Shown: positions 44,389 through 53,614 of the stretch, piece by piece
Position numbering within the stretch: the stretch's first letter is position 1
Layout: every line of letters begins with the position of its first letter
Program-made: the position numbers and the translations under genes
From: Saprospirales bacterium
GTDB lineage: Bacteria; Bacteroidota; Bacteroidia; Chitinophagales; Saprospiraceae
Assembly: GCA_016719895.1 (NCBI GenBank)
Contig: JADJYG010000005.1
Coordinates: 310,001-374,000, forward strand
Direction: 5' to 3'
DNA length: 64,000 nucleotides
The notes under the pieces: generated by a model
Told to the model about the DNA's origin: nothing
Databases searched by the model: none
What the model saw: only the letters and a program-made list of their open reading frames with translations

Positions 44389-47028
44389 ATGATGCTCCGA
44401 TTGTTTCCTGTACTATTCCTCCTGTTGAGTATGCCTGCCGGAGCCCAAGATGCGCTGGGGCAAAAATGCAGTCCTTCGCTGAAATCCGCGTACCATACCT
44501 GGCTCGAACCGGGCCAACGAAGTAAAGGCACGGAACAGTTCATGCTCCTGACGCTTGTAGTTCAGGATATGTCAACTTTTGAATCCTGGGCAATGCAGTG
44601 CGACCTTCCGGTAATCGCCCGTTATCCCGCGGCAAATATTATAGTCTTGCGCGACGGGGAACCCCATTTTTTCGACACGATGCTGGCGCGGACGGACCTG
44701 CTTTTTGCCGATTTTGGGTACCTGAACGGCAGGGAGGAGCTGCCGGTGCCAGGCCACAATTTATTTGCCAATAATATCCAGTATGTGCATACCCGGCAGC
44801 CGGCGCTGGATGGCTCCGGCAGTACGATATCGATCAAGGAGTTTCGGTTCGATTCCCTGGATGTTGATTTTAAGAACCGCTATTTACCGACGTTTAAGTC
44901 GGCTCCTTTTTTAACGACGCATGCCAATATCGTCGCCTCCCTGGCAGCCGGCGCCGGAAATTCAGACCTGGCAGGCAGGGGGGTAGCGCGGGGTAGCCGG
45001 CTGGTATCCTCCAGCTTTGTTGGATTGCTTCCCGACGATGATGCCGATTACGCAGCATTTGATATTTCAGTGCAAAACCACTCGTATGGACTGGATATTG
45101 AAAACTATTACGGGGCGGGAGCACTGGCCTATGACAGGAGTACCGGTATACACCCCCATCTGTTACACGTTTTTTCTGCCGGCAACCTGGGTGATGCAAC
45201 GCCTCCTGCAGGACTTTATGCTAATATAGCCGGTTTTGCCAACCTCTCCGGCAATTTCAAAATGGCTAAAAATGTGCTGACGGTGGGGGCTATTGATTCT
45301 TTTGGCAAGGTGTTGCCCTTCAGTTCGCGCGGCCCGGCCTTTGATGGGCGGGTCAAACCTGATCTGGTGGCATTTGGTCCGGATGGCACTTCTGGCGCCG
45401 CTGCCCTGGTCTCCGGCGCCGCAACGCTCGTTCGCCAGGCTTTTTTAGAAAAATACGCGTATTGGCCTTCCTCCGATTTGGTCCGGGCGATCCTGATCGG
45501 CAGTGCCCGGGACGCCGGATCGCCAGGACCCGATTTTATAAGCGGGTATGGCAATTTAAACCTGAAAGCGGCCATCGAGTTGGTACAGCATCAGCTGACC
45601 GGGGTGGGCGAGGTCGCAGATGGTGAAGCGGTTGAATTTTCGGTGAATGTCCCGCCCAGGGTACGCCGGCTCGCTGTTACGCTTTGCTGGAATGATACAC
45701 CAGCTATGCCAAATGCCGGCACTGCTTTGGTCGACGACCTGGACCTGAGCGTGCGAACGCCGTCTGGCAGCCTTATATTCCCCTGGGTGCTGCACACGGA
45801 TGCAAATCCGGATTCGCTCCGGTTGCCGGCTTATACAGGGCGCGATTCATTAAACAACGTCGAACAGGTCGCCCTCCTCCATCCGGCACCCGGCGTGTAC
45901 CAGGTTTATGTCAGGGGTCAAAGGGTGCCGGCCAACTTGCAAGCCTTTGCCCTCGCGTTCCACTGGGATACCCTGCAACATTTTGAGTGGACATGCCCGG
46001 TCTGGAACGATCCGGTTGGCGCCGGCAAGGAGGCGGTTTTGCGGTGGGAAAGTTCTTACGCTGCGGAAAAGGGCCGGCTCGAGTGGAAACCGGTATTCGT
46101 TGACCAGTGGTATACGGTGGACTCGCTGGTTTCGTTGGATGCGGGATGGCAGCGATGGCTTGTGCCCGATACCTTTGCTGCAGCACAAGTGCGCATGTTG
46201 GTGGCGGGAAAAGTGTTTGTTTCTGATACATTTTTAATTGCCCGTCCTCTGCGCCTGCAAATAGGCTTCCATTGTCCGGATTCTTTTATGCTTCGTTGGG
46301 CTGGCTTGGGCCAGGCCGCCATATACAGGATATGGGGCTTGGGCGGACGTTACCTCGAACCACTGCGCATGAGCGCCGATACATTCCTGGTACTGCAAAA
46401 AAAAGAATACCCACAGCAGCGGTATGCGGTATCGGCAATGTTAAAGAGTGGGAATGCCGAAAGCCCGGCCAGCAGCGCGCCGGATATTACAGCGCAGGGC
46501 GCCGGCTGCTATATCAATACGTTATTTGCTTTGCTCTATAACGGTACAGTTGAATTGACCCTCGAAATGGGCACGCTTTATGGGGTCGGCAGGCTTTATT
46601 GGGAAAAAGAACGCAATGGCGGCTGGATTATCCTGCGGGAAGAAGTTCCTTCGGACGTCCAGGTATTCTTTGCGGATAGTGAGCCGGTTTCTGGGACAAA
46701 CACGTATCGCGTTCGGTTGGAAATGCAAAACGGTGGGAGCATTGCCACAGACCCGGTGACCGTCTATTATGCCGGCGAAACCGGCTATTGGGTCATGCCC
46801 AACCCGGTCCCCCCGCGCCAGGCGCTTACGGTTCTTGCTCTTGGGCAAGCGGATGCGCCCAGATTCTTTTTATTTGATATTTTGGGAAGGCTGATAGTTG
46901 AAAAAACGCTGGAAGACATCCGGACGGATTTGGCGTTGCCTGCTTTGCCGCCAGGGATGTATGCCTGGATGGTGGCCGACGCATCCGGCAGGCGAATTGC
47001 CGGTGGCAAAGTATTGGCGAGCCGGTAA
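44389..47028 (+). CDS. secreted S8-like protease with T9SS sorting domain
   Basis: 879 aa from ATG 44389 (signal peptide RLFPVLFLLLSMPAGAQ). The subtilase core is atypical: the first catalytic site reads ISIKEFRFDSLDVDF, with Glu where the Asp of VxDTG normally stands; the His is in LTTHANIVASLAAG, the oxyanion region in VQNHSYG, and the Ser in GTSGAAALVSGAATL. A beta-sandwich region follows (about 430-560), and the end (VMPNPVPPRQAL … GMYAWMVAD … GGKVLASR) is a T9SS sorting domain. Proteases with this SVKE-like site occur in Bacteroidota, but activity is uncertain. Confidence 0.85.
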   Translation: MMLRLFPVLFLLLSMPAGAQDALGQKCSPSLKSAYHTWLEPGQRSKGTEQFMLLTLVVQDMSTFESWAMQCDLPVIARYPAANIIVLRDGEPHFFDTMLARTDLLFADFGYLNGREELPVPGHNLFANNIQYVHTRQPALDGSGSTISIKEFRFDSLDVDFKNRYLPTFKSAPFLTTHANIVASLAAGAGNSDLAGRGVARGSRLVSSSFVGLLPDDDADYAAFDISVQNHSYGLDIENYYGAGALAYDRSTGIHPHLLHVFSAGNLGDATPPAGLYANIAGFANLSGNFKMAKNVLTVGAIDSFGKVLPFSSRGPAFDGRVKPDLVAFGPDGTSGAAALVSGAATLVRQAFLEKYAYWPSSDLVRAILIGSARDAGSPGPDFISGYGNLNLKAAIELVQHQLTGVGEVADGEAVEFSVNVPPRVRRLAVTLCWNDTPAMPNAGTALVDDLDLSVRTPSGSLIFPWVLHTDANPDSLRLPAYTGRDSLNNVEQVALLHPAPGVYQVYVRGQRVPANLQAFALAFHWDTLQHFEWTCPVWNDPVGAGKEAVLRWESSYAAEKGRLEWKPVFVDQWYTVDSLVSLDAGWQRWLVPDTFAAAQVRMLVAGKVFVSDTFLIARPLRLQIGFHCPDSFMLRWAGLGQAAIYRIWGLGGRYLEPLRMSADTFLVLQKKEYPQQRYAVSAMLKSGNAESPASSAPDITAQGAGCYINTLFALLYNGTVELTLEMGTLYGVGRLYWEKERNGGWIILREEVPSDVQVFFADSEPVSGTNTYRVRLEMQNGGSIATDPVTVYYAGETGYWVMPNPVPPRQALTVLALGQADAPRFFLFDILGRLIVEKTLEDIRTDLALPALPPGMYAWMVADASGRRIAGGKVLASR

Positions 47029-47097
47029 ATAATGGACTTGTTGCGACGGGCGCCTTTGACCGTAAATCTCCAACATCCGGAGCGGAAAGCCAGCCAA

Positions 47098-47421
47098 TCA
47101 GACCGCCGTTTGATCCTGAGTGGAATCCATAACCCACTGCTCGTAATCGGGGTTTGCCCGCACCTCAAAGCGGAGTATGCACGGCAGTTCGTAGGGGTGA
47201 CGGCTGCAAAGCGCGGATTCCAGTGCGGATTCCAGTTCGAGCCGGGTTTTTAGTACCGACACCCATTCGCCCTCCTGTTGGATGGCGCCGGCCCACCAAT
47301 AATTGCTCGCAACTGGAAAGATATTGGCGCAAGCCGCCAGGCGGTTCGCCACCATCTGTTCTGCAATATTGCGGGCAGATTCTTCATTGGGGTGGGTGAC
47401 ATAGAACAAAAGAAAGGGCAT
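47098..47421 (-). CDS. cutA: CutA divalent-cation tolerance family protein
   Basis: 107-aa CutA1-like trimeric protein. The pattern FYVTHPNEESARNIAEQMV, RLAACANIFPVASNYWW (with the conserved Cys) and SVLKTRLELESALESAL, HPYELPCILRF matches the family. It was linked to copper tolerance, though its true role is unsettled. It lies 21 bases downstream of tsaD on the same strand. Confidence 0.93.
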   Translation of the reverse strand: MPFLLFYVTHPNEESARNIAEQMVANRLAACANIFPVASNYWWAGAIQQEGEWVSVLKTRLELESALESALCSRHPYELPCILRFEVRANPDYEQWVMDSTQDQTAV

Positions 47422-47442
47422 GGCAGATCGTTTGAGCAGTAA

Positions 47443-48450
47443 TTATTGGCCTGTAAAGCCGCGGACATATGGCGCGGCATCCTGCCCGCAGAATTGCCCG
47501 CTCAGGTATTTGTAATACCCGGTGATCCCAATCATGGCGGCATTATCGGTGCAGAATTGCATTTGGGGAATATAGGTTTTCCAATTTTGTTTTTGCCCCA
47601 AAGCGACCAGGGCCTCCCGGAGTCCGGAGTTAGCGCTGACGCCGCCGGCAATTGCAATTTCACGGATACCCGTTTGACGCGCTGCTTTGAGCAGTTTTTT
47701 TATTAAAAAGGAAACGATCGTGTGCTGTACCGACGCGCAAATATCGGCCAGATTATCCTCAATAAACTTGGGGTCCTGGGCCGTTTGGTCGCGCAAAAAG
47801 TACAAAACAGCGGTTTTAAAGCCACTGAAACTGAAATTCAGCCCTTCAATATTGGGCTCCGGAAAGACAAACCTAGGCTGTCCTTGCCGGGCGAGCCGGT
47901 CGACCAGCGGACCGGCAGGGTAGCCCAGCCCGAGCATTTTACCGGTTTTATCGAAGGCTTCACCGGCAGCATCGTCAAGGGTTTCTCCAATAACCTGCAT
48001 GTCCTGGTAATTCTCCACCCGTACGATTTGCGTATGCCCTCCGCTGACGGTCAGGCACAAAAACGGGAACGCCGGTTTGGGCTCTTCCGCAAAGTGTGCC
48101 AGCACGTGCGCTTGCATATGGTTGACTTCGATGAGCGGCAGGCCAAAACTCAGGGCAAATGCTTTCGCAAAGGAGGTTCCAACTAAAAGGGAACCCATCA
48201 GGCCGGGCCCCCGGGTAAAAGCTACTGCGGATATCTCCCGCTTGGCTACGCCTGCTGTGCGCAAAGCCAGGTCGACTACCGGTATAATATTGGCCTGGTG
48301 TGCCCGGGATGCGACCTCTGGGACAACTCCGCCGTACTGCCGGTGCGCTTCCTGATTGGCAATGCAGTTCGACAACACGTTTCCATCGCGAATCACTGCG
48401 GCCGATGTGTCGTCGCAGGAAGATTCAATTGCTAAAATAGTTATATACAT
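47443..48450 (-). CDS. tsaD: tRNA N6-adenosine threonylcarbamoyltransferase
   Basis: 335-aa TsaD (Kae1/YgjD), which transfers threonylcarbamoyl to A37 of ANN-decoding tRNAs (EC 2.3.1.234). The metal-binding HMQAHVLAH, the ATPase blocks ILAIESSCDDTSAAV and FLCLTVSGGHTQIV, and IAIAGGVSANSGLREAL are conserved. Length and start (ATG 48450) are typical. cutA follows closely; partner genes tsaB/C/E are elsewhere. Confidence 0.97.
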   Translation of the reverse strand: MYITILAIESSCDDTSAAVIRDGNVLSNCIANQEAHRQYGGVVPEVASRAHQANIIPVVDLALRTAGVAKREISAVAFTRGPGLMGSLLVGTSFAKAFALSFGLPLIEVNHMQAHVLAHFAEEPKPAFPFLCLTVSGGHTQIVRVENYQDMQVIGETLDDAAGEAFDKTGKMLGLGYPAGPLVDRLARQGQPRFVFPEPNIEGLNFSFSGFKTAVLYFLRDQTAQDPKFIEDNLADICASVQHTIVSFLIKKLLKAARQTGIREIAIAGGVSANSGLREALVALGQKQNWKTYIPQMQFCTDNAAMIGITGYYKYLSGQFCGQDAAPYVRGFTGQ

Positions 48451-48648
48451 ACTGCACTGTTAAGCAGAATAAAAAGCAAGCAAATTGGTACATTTTAATG
48501 CAAACTTACGATTTTTGCCCTTGCTGTTGGCCTAAATTTTCATGCCTTACTGACGGTTTTGGCATGATTCTTTATTTCGGATTTGCATGCCAACTGCCCG
48601 CAGCGGCAATTATTTTGAACGCGCACACAAAATCCTCCTGATCCGCAC

Positions 48649-49062
48649 ATGTTTTCATCTCCTACCAAAGACAAAAAATCAACCGGCCCGGCAGCATCGC
48701 TTTCGAACGGCTCCGAAAAAGAAGGTTCTCAAACTACAGTGATTGCCAAAGGCGCCACTATCGAGGGGAAATTTGCCTGCTCCGATAACGTCCGGCTCGA
48801 TGGGGCCATTCACGGCGAAGTACAGGTGGATAAACGGCTCGTCATGGGCGAGGGCAGTTATATTCAAGGGAATATCCATGCGCGCGACGCCAGTATCAAA
48901 GGCAAGATCAAAGGCGATATTTTTGTAATAGAAGGGCTACACCTGTTGGAAACCGCTGTTATTGAAGGGAATATTTCGGCAAAAACCATCATAGTGGAGG
49001 AAGGCGCCCGTTATAATGGCTCCTGTAAAATTGGCGATTCCGTTGCTGCCGCTAAAATTTGA
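48649..49062 (+). CDS. bactofilin family polymer-forming protein
   Basis: 137-aa bactofilin. After a disordered Ser/Lys-rich N-terminus, the right-handed beta-helix is seen in the repeats TIEGKFACSDNVRLDGAIHG, GEVQVDKRLVMGEGSYI, GNIHARDASIKGKIKGDIF and VIEGNISAKTIIVEEGA. Bactofilins form filaments at the membrane that organise wall enzymes or appendages. It starts the short plus-strand unit that leads to DUF3822 and rsmD. Confidence 0.92.
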   Translation: MFSSPTKDKKSTGPAASLSNGSEKEGSQTTVIAKGATIEGKFACSDNVRLDGAIHGEVQVDKRLVMGEGSYIQGNIHARDASIKGKIKGDIFVIEGLHLLETAVIEGNISAKTIIVEEGARYNGSCKIGDSVAAAKI

Positions 49063-49109
49063 TTTCGCATCTTTACGGTGCAAAGCATTGAACAGCTCCC
49101 CGTAGTGGC

Positions 49110-49958
49110 ATGGATAAGCATATCCTGGAATTAAAAGATGCGCGCCTGGATGCAGCCCTCGCGCCGGCCTGCACCCTGTACGGGGTGCTGGGCACGGAAA
49201 GTGTGGCCTTGCTTGTGGCCAATAGCGCAGGGGAGGTGCTGGATATCGAAACGTGGCAATATGCCAAACCGAATAAATCTTTTGCTCAAACGGAACAGGA
49301 TTTGCGCCGGATTATCGCGCAGGAGCCGGTTTTTAACTGGCCATTTGGCCAAAAACACGGCGTGCTCTTCCATCCGAATATTACCCTGGTTCCCCGCCGG
49401 CTCTTTCAGCACCACGCGTTGCCGGAGTATTTCAAGTTGCTCCTGAAACCGGCGGAATATGTCTATGCTTATGAAGAACTGCCGGACTTTGACGCGTATT
49501 TGGTTCAGGCGATCGAAAGGCCGCAAGCCCGGTTATTTAACGAACTCTTTCCGCAAGCGCGACTACGGCACCAAGCCGTCCAGTTGTTACACTTTATCCG
49601 TGCATCGGCCGCAGCGGCAGATCACACCATTTTTTTGCACTTGCGGCATCAGGTAGCGCAATTAGCCGTTACAGAGCGCCAAAATTTGCTCTTTTACAAC
49701 ACATTCTCTTTTGTTACGCCGGCTGATTTGCTCTATTATACGTTGCTCGTTTATGACCAATTCAAACTGAATCCGGCCGATACGCCCCTTACGGTAGCGG
49801 GTAATGTGCTGCGCGATTCCGAATTATACCGGATATTGTATCGCTTTGTCCGGGAAATCCGGTTTGCAGTGCCCCCCTCCGGTTTTCATTTGCCCCTGGC
49901 GTCCACACCCTTACCCGGACATTGCCATCTGGAATTATTCTGCCTGACCAACCTTTAG
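49110..49958 (+). CDS. DUF3822 family protein
   Basis: 282-aa cytoplasmic protein of the DUF3822 family, which has an actin-like ATPase (ASKHA) type of fold and is typically next to rsmD in Bacteroidota, as here. Landmarks are LYGVLGTESVALLVANSAGE, FQHHALPEYFKLLLKPAEYV and LLFYNTFSFVTPADLLYYTL. The function is unknown; the conserved pairing suggests a link to ribosome maturation or cell envelope tasks. Confidence 0.88.
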   Translation: MDKHILELKDARLDAALAPACTLYGVLGTESVALLVANSAGEVLDIETWQYAKPNKSFAQTEQDLRRIIAQEPVFNWPFGQKHGVLFHPNITLVPRRLFQHHALPEYFKLLLKPAEYVYAYEELPDFDAYLVQAIERPQARLFNELFPQARLRHQAVQLLHFIRASAAAADHTIFLHLRHQVAQLAVTERQNLLFYNTFSFVTPADLLYYTLLVYDQFKLNPADTPLTVAGNVLRDSELYRILYRFVREIRFAVPPSGFHLPLASTPLPGHCHLELFCLTNL

Positions 49959-49963
49959 CGACG

Positions 49964-50500
49964 GTGCGCATCATTGGAGGAAAATTCAAAGGACGCCGGT
50001 TTAATCCGCCGGCAGATAATTGGCCAACCCGCCCGACAACGGATTTCGCCAAGGAAGCTTTATTCAATATTCTGAATAATCACCTTGACTTTGAGGCAGT
50101 TAAGATGCTAGACTTATTTGGCGGCACCGGCAACCATTGTTACGAATTTATTTCCCGCGGGTGTACCGATGCCACTTATGTCGATAAATTTCCGGGCTGT
50201 GTGCAATTCGTTCGGAAAATTGCACAACAACTGAATATTGAATCCAGCCTCCGGATTTACCTTATGGACGTGTTCCGTTTTTTGGAATATACCACCGAGC
50301 GCTACGACTACATTTTTGCCGGCCCGCCCTATGCCCTGCCTACAATAGACACTGTTCCCGACCGGATTTTTGAAAAAAACCTGCTTCGTCCCGAGGGATG
50401 GTTGGTGCTGGAGCACAATCCGCGCCACGATTTTGCCAACCATCCCCGGCTGTTCGACGTCCGGCATTATGGCCAAACGTATTTCAGCTTTTTTGAATGA
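49964..50500 (+). CDS. rsmD: RsmD-type 16S rRNA guanine-N2 methyltransferase
   Basis: 178 aa starting at GTG 49964, five bases after the DUF3822 stop, which gives the canonical beginning MRIIGGKFKGRRFN (a TTG at 49922 inside the upstream gene is the alternative). RsmD methylates G966 of 16S rRNA. The SAM site LDLFGGTGNHCYEFISRG is present. The catalytic motif IV, usually FADPPY, here reads FAGPPYAL: Gly (GGC, 50321-50323) replaces the Asp. This may lower or abolish activity, or be a sequence error, as one base change would restore Asp. Confidence 0.88.
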   Translation: MRIIGGKFKGRRFNPPADNWPTRPTTDFAKEALFNILNNHLDFEAVKMLDLFGGTGNHCYEFISRGCTDATYVDKFPGCVQFVRKIAQQLNIESSLRIYLMDVFRFLEYTTERYDYIFAGPPYALPTIDTVPDRIFEKNLLRPEGWLVLEHNPRHDFANHPRLFDVRHYGQTYFSFFE

Positions 50501-50529
50501 CACCGGCGTCGGAAGAAGGAATCAAACGC

Positions 50530-51033
50530 CTATTGCCGTTTACAGATCAGGGTAATCGGCGCGGTTTCGATTTGGTTGCTCAGGTGGCCGGCCCGGTCTT
50601 TGATTTGAATCCAGTAAAATACCGTGTCTAACAATTGTGGCGGGTTAACGGTATCGCAGGGGGGTAAAGGTGGCGGATAAATACAGCAGGTGGTTGGGAC
50701 TACGATGGATATTTCGCCGGAAATGCCATTGCCGGCTCCCTGTTGCTCGATGTAAGGGATCCGGTAGGGGGGCTTGCTGAACGAGTCGCGCCCGTCTACA
50801 ATGAAAATACTCGACTGATCGTCCTGAAAACCGAGGTCGCCGTCGCCGTCTGTAAAAGAAAACGTGATCACCACGCTGTCCTGACCAAAGGTGGCTTGGT
50901 ACATGGTGTTTTTTGATAGAGTTTTAAAATCGATCACGGGCTCGTCCGGATAATCTGGCGGTTTGACACAAAATTGGAAGACAGCGAAGCCAGTTAACAG
51001 AAGAACGCTTATTGCCCCGGTTATTTTTTTCAT
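50530..51033 (-). CDS. putative lipoprotein of unknown function
   Basis: 167 aa from ATG 51033 with a lipoprotein-type leader (MKKITGAISVLLLTGF … VFQFC), Cys about residue 22. The body includes TFSFTDGDGDLGFQDDQSS, a pattern often seen in small Bacteroidota lipoproteins with an acidic Ca-binding-like loop, and a stretch PTTCCIYPPPLPPCD. It ends TAPITLICKRQ. No enzymatic motif is seen. It is divergent from the LuxE-like gene. Confidence 0.72.
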   Translation of the reverse strand: MKKITGAISVLLLTGFAVFQFCVKPPDYPDEPVIDFKTLSKNTMYQATFGQDSVVITFSFTDGDGDLGFQDDQSSIFIVDGRDSFSKPPYRIPYIEQQGAGNGISGEISIVVPTTCCIYPPPLPPCDTVNPPQLLDTVFYWIQIKDRAGHLSNQIETAPITLICKRQ

Positions 51034-51074
51034 ACGGTTGTATTTTGCGCCGAATTTAGTAGATTTTCTGCGCA

Positions 51075-52088
51075 ATGCAAACAACAGAGCGTGCGGTTTT
51101 ATTGTCAAAACTGGCCGATTTGAGGCCGGATCAGTTCGAACAGCTCGCTTTGGAAGTATTCCGGTACCAGGCTGCCGAAAATCCACTGTACGCGCGGTAT
51201 CTCCAGCTTCTCCAACGGCCATCCGGCCCGGTGCAAACGCTGTCGGGCATTCCGTTTTTGCCGGTTTCTCTTTTTAAACGGCATACCATCCGAACAGGCT
51301 CCTGGCAACCGCGCCTGTTGTTTAGCAGCAGCAGCACGTCCGGCCAAACGCCATCCCGCCACCTTGTTCGCGACCCAAATTTTTACCTCCAGAATTCCCG
51401 GCGCGGTTTTTCCCAGTTTTACGGGGATCCGTCCGAATGGTGCATCCTGGCACTATTGCCGGCATATCTCGAACGGCCGGGCTCTTCTCTGGTGGCAATG
51501 ACGGATTTTTTTATCCGGCTTTCCAAATATCAGCAGAGCGGTTTTTTCCTGAATAATCTGGATGAACTGGCTGGGCGTCTGGATACCTGCCGCTCCGGGC
51601 GCATACCGACCTTGCTCCTGGGAGTTAGCTACGCCTTGCTTGATCTGGCCGAACGGTTCCCAATGGACTTGAGCGGCCTGACCATAATGGAGACGGGCGG
51701 CATGAAGGGCCGCCGCCGCGAAATTACCCGGCAGGAGCTGCATTCGGCACTGTGCCAGGCGTTTCAAGTGCCGGGTATTCACTCGGAATATGGCATGACC
51801 GAATTGTTTTCGCAGGCATACCGGATACCCGGTTTATCAACAGATCATATTGCCCCATTCCGCCCAGCCCGTACTATGCGGGCGTACACCCGGGAGATTC
51901 ACGATCCCTTTTGCCCGCTGGATTCGGGCCGTACCGGTGTGTTGCATTTTATCGACCTGGCTAACCTGGATACCTGTAGTTTTATAGCTTCGGAAGATGT
52001 GGGCAAAGCTTATGCCGACGGGGCTTTCGACGTTTTGGGCCGGTTGGATGCCGCGGAAATGCGGGGTTGTAACTTGATGGTTGAATAA
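51075..52088 (+). CDS. LuxE/PaaK-like acyl-protein synthetase family protein
   Basis: 337-aa adenylating enzyme of the LuxE family. The ATP-binding loop is FSSSSTSGQTPSRH, and LTIMETGGMKGRRREITRQE and IHSEYGMTELFSQAY form the rest of the adenylate site. Members activate carboxylic acids as acyl adenylates; in Bacteroidota they are often in cell-surface or lipid contexts with unknown substrates. No lux genes are nearby, so bioluminescence is not implied. Confidence 0.85.
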   Translation: MQTTERAVLLSKLADLRPDQFEQLALEVFRYQAAENPLYARYLQLLQRPSGPVQTLSGIPFLPVSLFKRHTIRTGSWQPRLLFSSSSTSGQTPSRHLVRDPNFYLQNSRRGFSQFYGDPSEWCILALLPAYLERPGSSLVAMTDFFIRLSKYQQSGFFLNNLDELAGRLDTCRSGRIPTLLLGVSYALLDLAERFPMDLSGLTIMETGGMKGRRREITRQELHSALCQAFQVPGIHSEYGMTELFSQAYRIPGLSTDHIAPFRPARTMRAYTREIHDPFCPLDSGRTGVLHFIDLANLDTCSFIASEDVGKAYADGAFDVLGRLDAAEMRGCNLMVE

Positions 52089-52135
52089 GAGTGCCTGCTT
52101 TTAACCGGCGTGCAGAAACATACAAACCAGTGCAG

Positions 52136-52651
52136 ATGAAAAAAATTGGCCTGCTTTCCGACACGCACAGTATTCTGGATGAACGGATTTTCGGGCATTT
52201 TGCCGAATGCGACGAAGTGTGGCATGCGGGGGATTTCGGGTCCTTCGAAGTATTGGAAACGCTCCGGGCATTTAAACCCCTGCGCGGGGTATACGGAAAT
52301 ATTGACGATGTGCGAATTCAGTCTCAGATGCCCCTGGACTTGCGATTTGTTTGCGAAGACGTGCCCGTTTTCATGACGCATATTGGTGGATACCCCGGAC
52401 GCTATCAGCCCCGGGTGCGCAAGATCCTGCAAGCAGATCCGCCGCGCAACGGCTTGTTTATCTGCGGGCATTCCCATATATTGAAAGTTATGCCGGACAA
52501 GCAGATGGGTTTTCTGCACCTGAATCCAGGCGCCTGTGGAAATGAAGGCTGGCACCAGGTCAGGACCCTGATGCGTTTTGAATTGGCGGCCGGTTCGATA
52601 CGCGAGTTGCAGGTGATCGAACTAGGGCCCCGGAGCAGGAAGTTGGAATAA
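52136..52651 (+). CDS. YfcE/MJ0936-type metallophosphoesterase
   Basis: 171-aa calcineurin-like phosphodiesterase, start at ATG 52136 giving MKKIGLLSDTHS. Metal sites: LLSDTHS, VWHAGDFGS, YGNIDD, FMTHIGGYPGRY, CGHSHILKV and LNPGACGNEG, all expected for the YfcE class. The substrate is unknown; relatives hydrolyse phosphodiesters or cyclic nucleotides. It is 48 bases from the LuxE-like gene and probably co-transcribed. Confidence 0.93.
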   Translation: MKKIGLLSDTHSILDERIFGHFAECDEVWHAGDFGSFEVLETLRAFKPLRGVYGNIDDVRIQSQMPLDLRFVCEDVPVFMTHIGGYPGRYQPRVRKILQADPPRNGLFICGHSHILKVMPDKQMGFLHLNPGACGNEGWHQVRTLMRFELAAGSIRELQVIELGPRSRKLE

Positions 52652-52708
52652 ATTGCCTGAAAGCGCCTATTTTTGCCACCGTGAAAATTAGTGGTGACAC
52701 GATCCTAG

Positions 52709-52780
52709 GGTCCCGTAGTTCAATGGATAGAATAGAGGTTTCCTAAACCTTAGATATGGGTTCGATCCCCGTCGGGGCTA
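52709..52780 (+). tRNA. tRNA-Arg (anticodon CCU)
   Basis: 72-nt cloverleaf: acceptor stem 52709-52715/52773-52779 (with two G-U pairs), D-stem 52718-52721/52730-52733, anticodon stem 52735-52739/52747-52751 with loop TTCCTAA (anticodon CCT at 52742-52744), T arm 52756-52772 with TTCGATC. CCA is not encoded. It reads AGG. Confidence 0.96.
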
Positions 52781-52784
52781 CACA

Positions 52785-52836
52785 AAAAAACGCGGAGCAA
52801 GTATCCTCCTGGAAGGACTTGCTCCGCGTTTTTTTC
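52785..52836 (+). terminator. terminator after tRNA-Arg
   Basis: AACGCGGAGCAAGT and ACTTGCTCCGCGTT form a perfect 14-bp stem, preceded by A8 and followed by T7: a strong terminator, usable on both strands, between the tRNA and the convergent DUF1573 gene. Confidence 0.92.
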
Positions 52837-52862
52837 TACAGGATAAAAGGCGTGGAACGGAA

Positions 52863-53453
52863 TTATTTTTTCCCTTTTGATACGGGTTGTTCTTTTCCGC
52901 GTACTTCTCCCGTTATTTCAATATGCGAATCCGTAGGAGTGGTATTCGCTGTTACGGTTACCTGTTTGCTTTGACGGCCGGGTTTGCCTTTGGTGTTAAA
53001 CTCCACCGCGATTTCGCCTTTTCCACCCGGCGGCACGGGTTGTTTGGGCCAGGTTGGCACCGTGCAGCCGCAGGAGCCCTTGGCATTTGAAATGATCAGC
53101 GGCTCGCTGCCGGTGTTGGTGAACCGGAAAATGTGCTTCACCACGGTGCCTTCATCGGCCATGCCGAAATCATAGGTGATTTCGTCGTATTTGATCGTTG
53201 TCGTGGGTACGTCAGCGCCCGGCGTGTTAACATTGGTGCCGGGGATATTGCCATTGCCCTGGTTCGTACGGTTAAAGTTTCCGCTGCGGAGTTGTCCTTC
53301 CGTATTGCCGGCCATTGCGGCGGCTGATTCGCGAATTTGAGCGCCTTCGGATGCGCCAAACCAGTTTTTAATACCTCCGCCAAAAAGATTGGCAATCAGC
53401 AACAATGCCAGCAATGCCAGCAAACCGATTTGGACTTGTTTACTTCTTTCCAT
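52863..53453 (-). CDS. DUF1573 Ig-like (ASH-type) membrane-anchored protein
   Basis: 196 aa with an N-terminal membrane segment (IGLLALLALLLIANLFGGG) and a C-terminal DUF1573 domain (about 95-185): FDFG-like ITYDFGMADEGTVVKHIF, FTNTGSEPLIISNAKGSCGC and PVPPGGKGEIAVEFNTKGKP. These ASH/PapD-like domains are common in Bacteroidota surface proteins and probably bind other envelope proteins. The conserved SCGCT is present. Confidence 0.88.
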   Translation of the reverse strand: MERSKQVQIGLLALLALLLIANLFGGGIKNWFGASEGAQIRESAAAMAGNTEGQLRSGNFNRTNQGNGNIPGTNVNTPGADVPTTTIKYDEITYDFGMADEGTVVKHIFRFTNTGSEPLIISNAKGSCGCTVPTWPKQPVPPGGKGEIAVEFNTKGKPGRQSKQVTVTANTTPTDSHIEITGEVRGKEQPVSKGKK

Positions 53454-53513
53454 TGCTTATCCGGATATTTTTAGTGAATAGATGGATGAATATGAACTTG
53501 CAAAAAAGCGCTG

Positions 53514-53521
53514 CAAAAATA
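53514..53521 (-). promoter_or_regulatory. putative DUF1573 -7 box
   Basis: Minus-strand TATTTTTG (53521-53514) matches TAnnTTTG, about 60 bases before the start at 53453; a TTG is 23 bases further up. Confidence 0.4.
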
Positions 53522-53614
53522 CGTCTTCTTCAAACGCTTGTGGGCAACTGCAAATTTTGTTTGCAAATGATTAACACCCAATCCAGCCTGCCTTCGACGC
53601 TTTTTTATCCCGGG

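Noticed and set aside
51075..52088. Bioluminescence (lux) function for the LuxE-like gene
   Set aside because: No luxAB, luxCD or luxG nearby; the family is widespread in non-luminous Bacteroidota.
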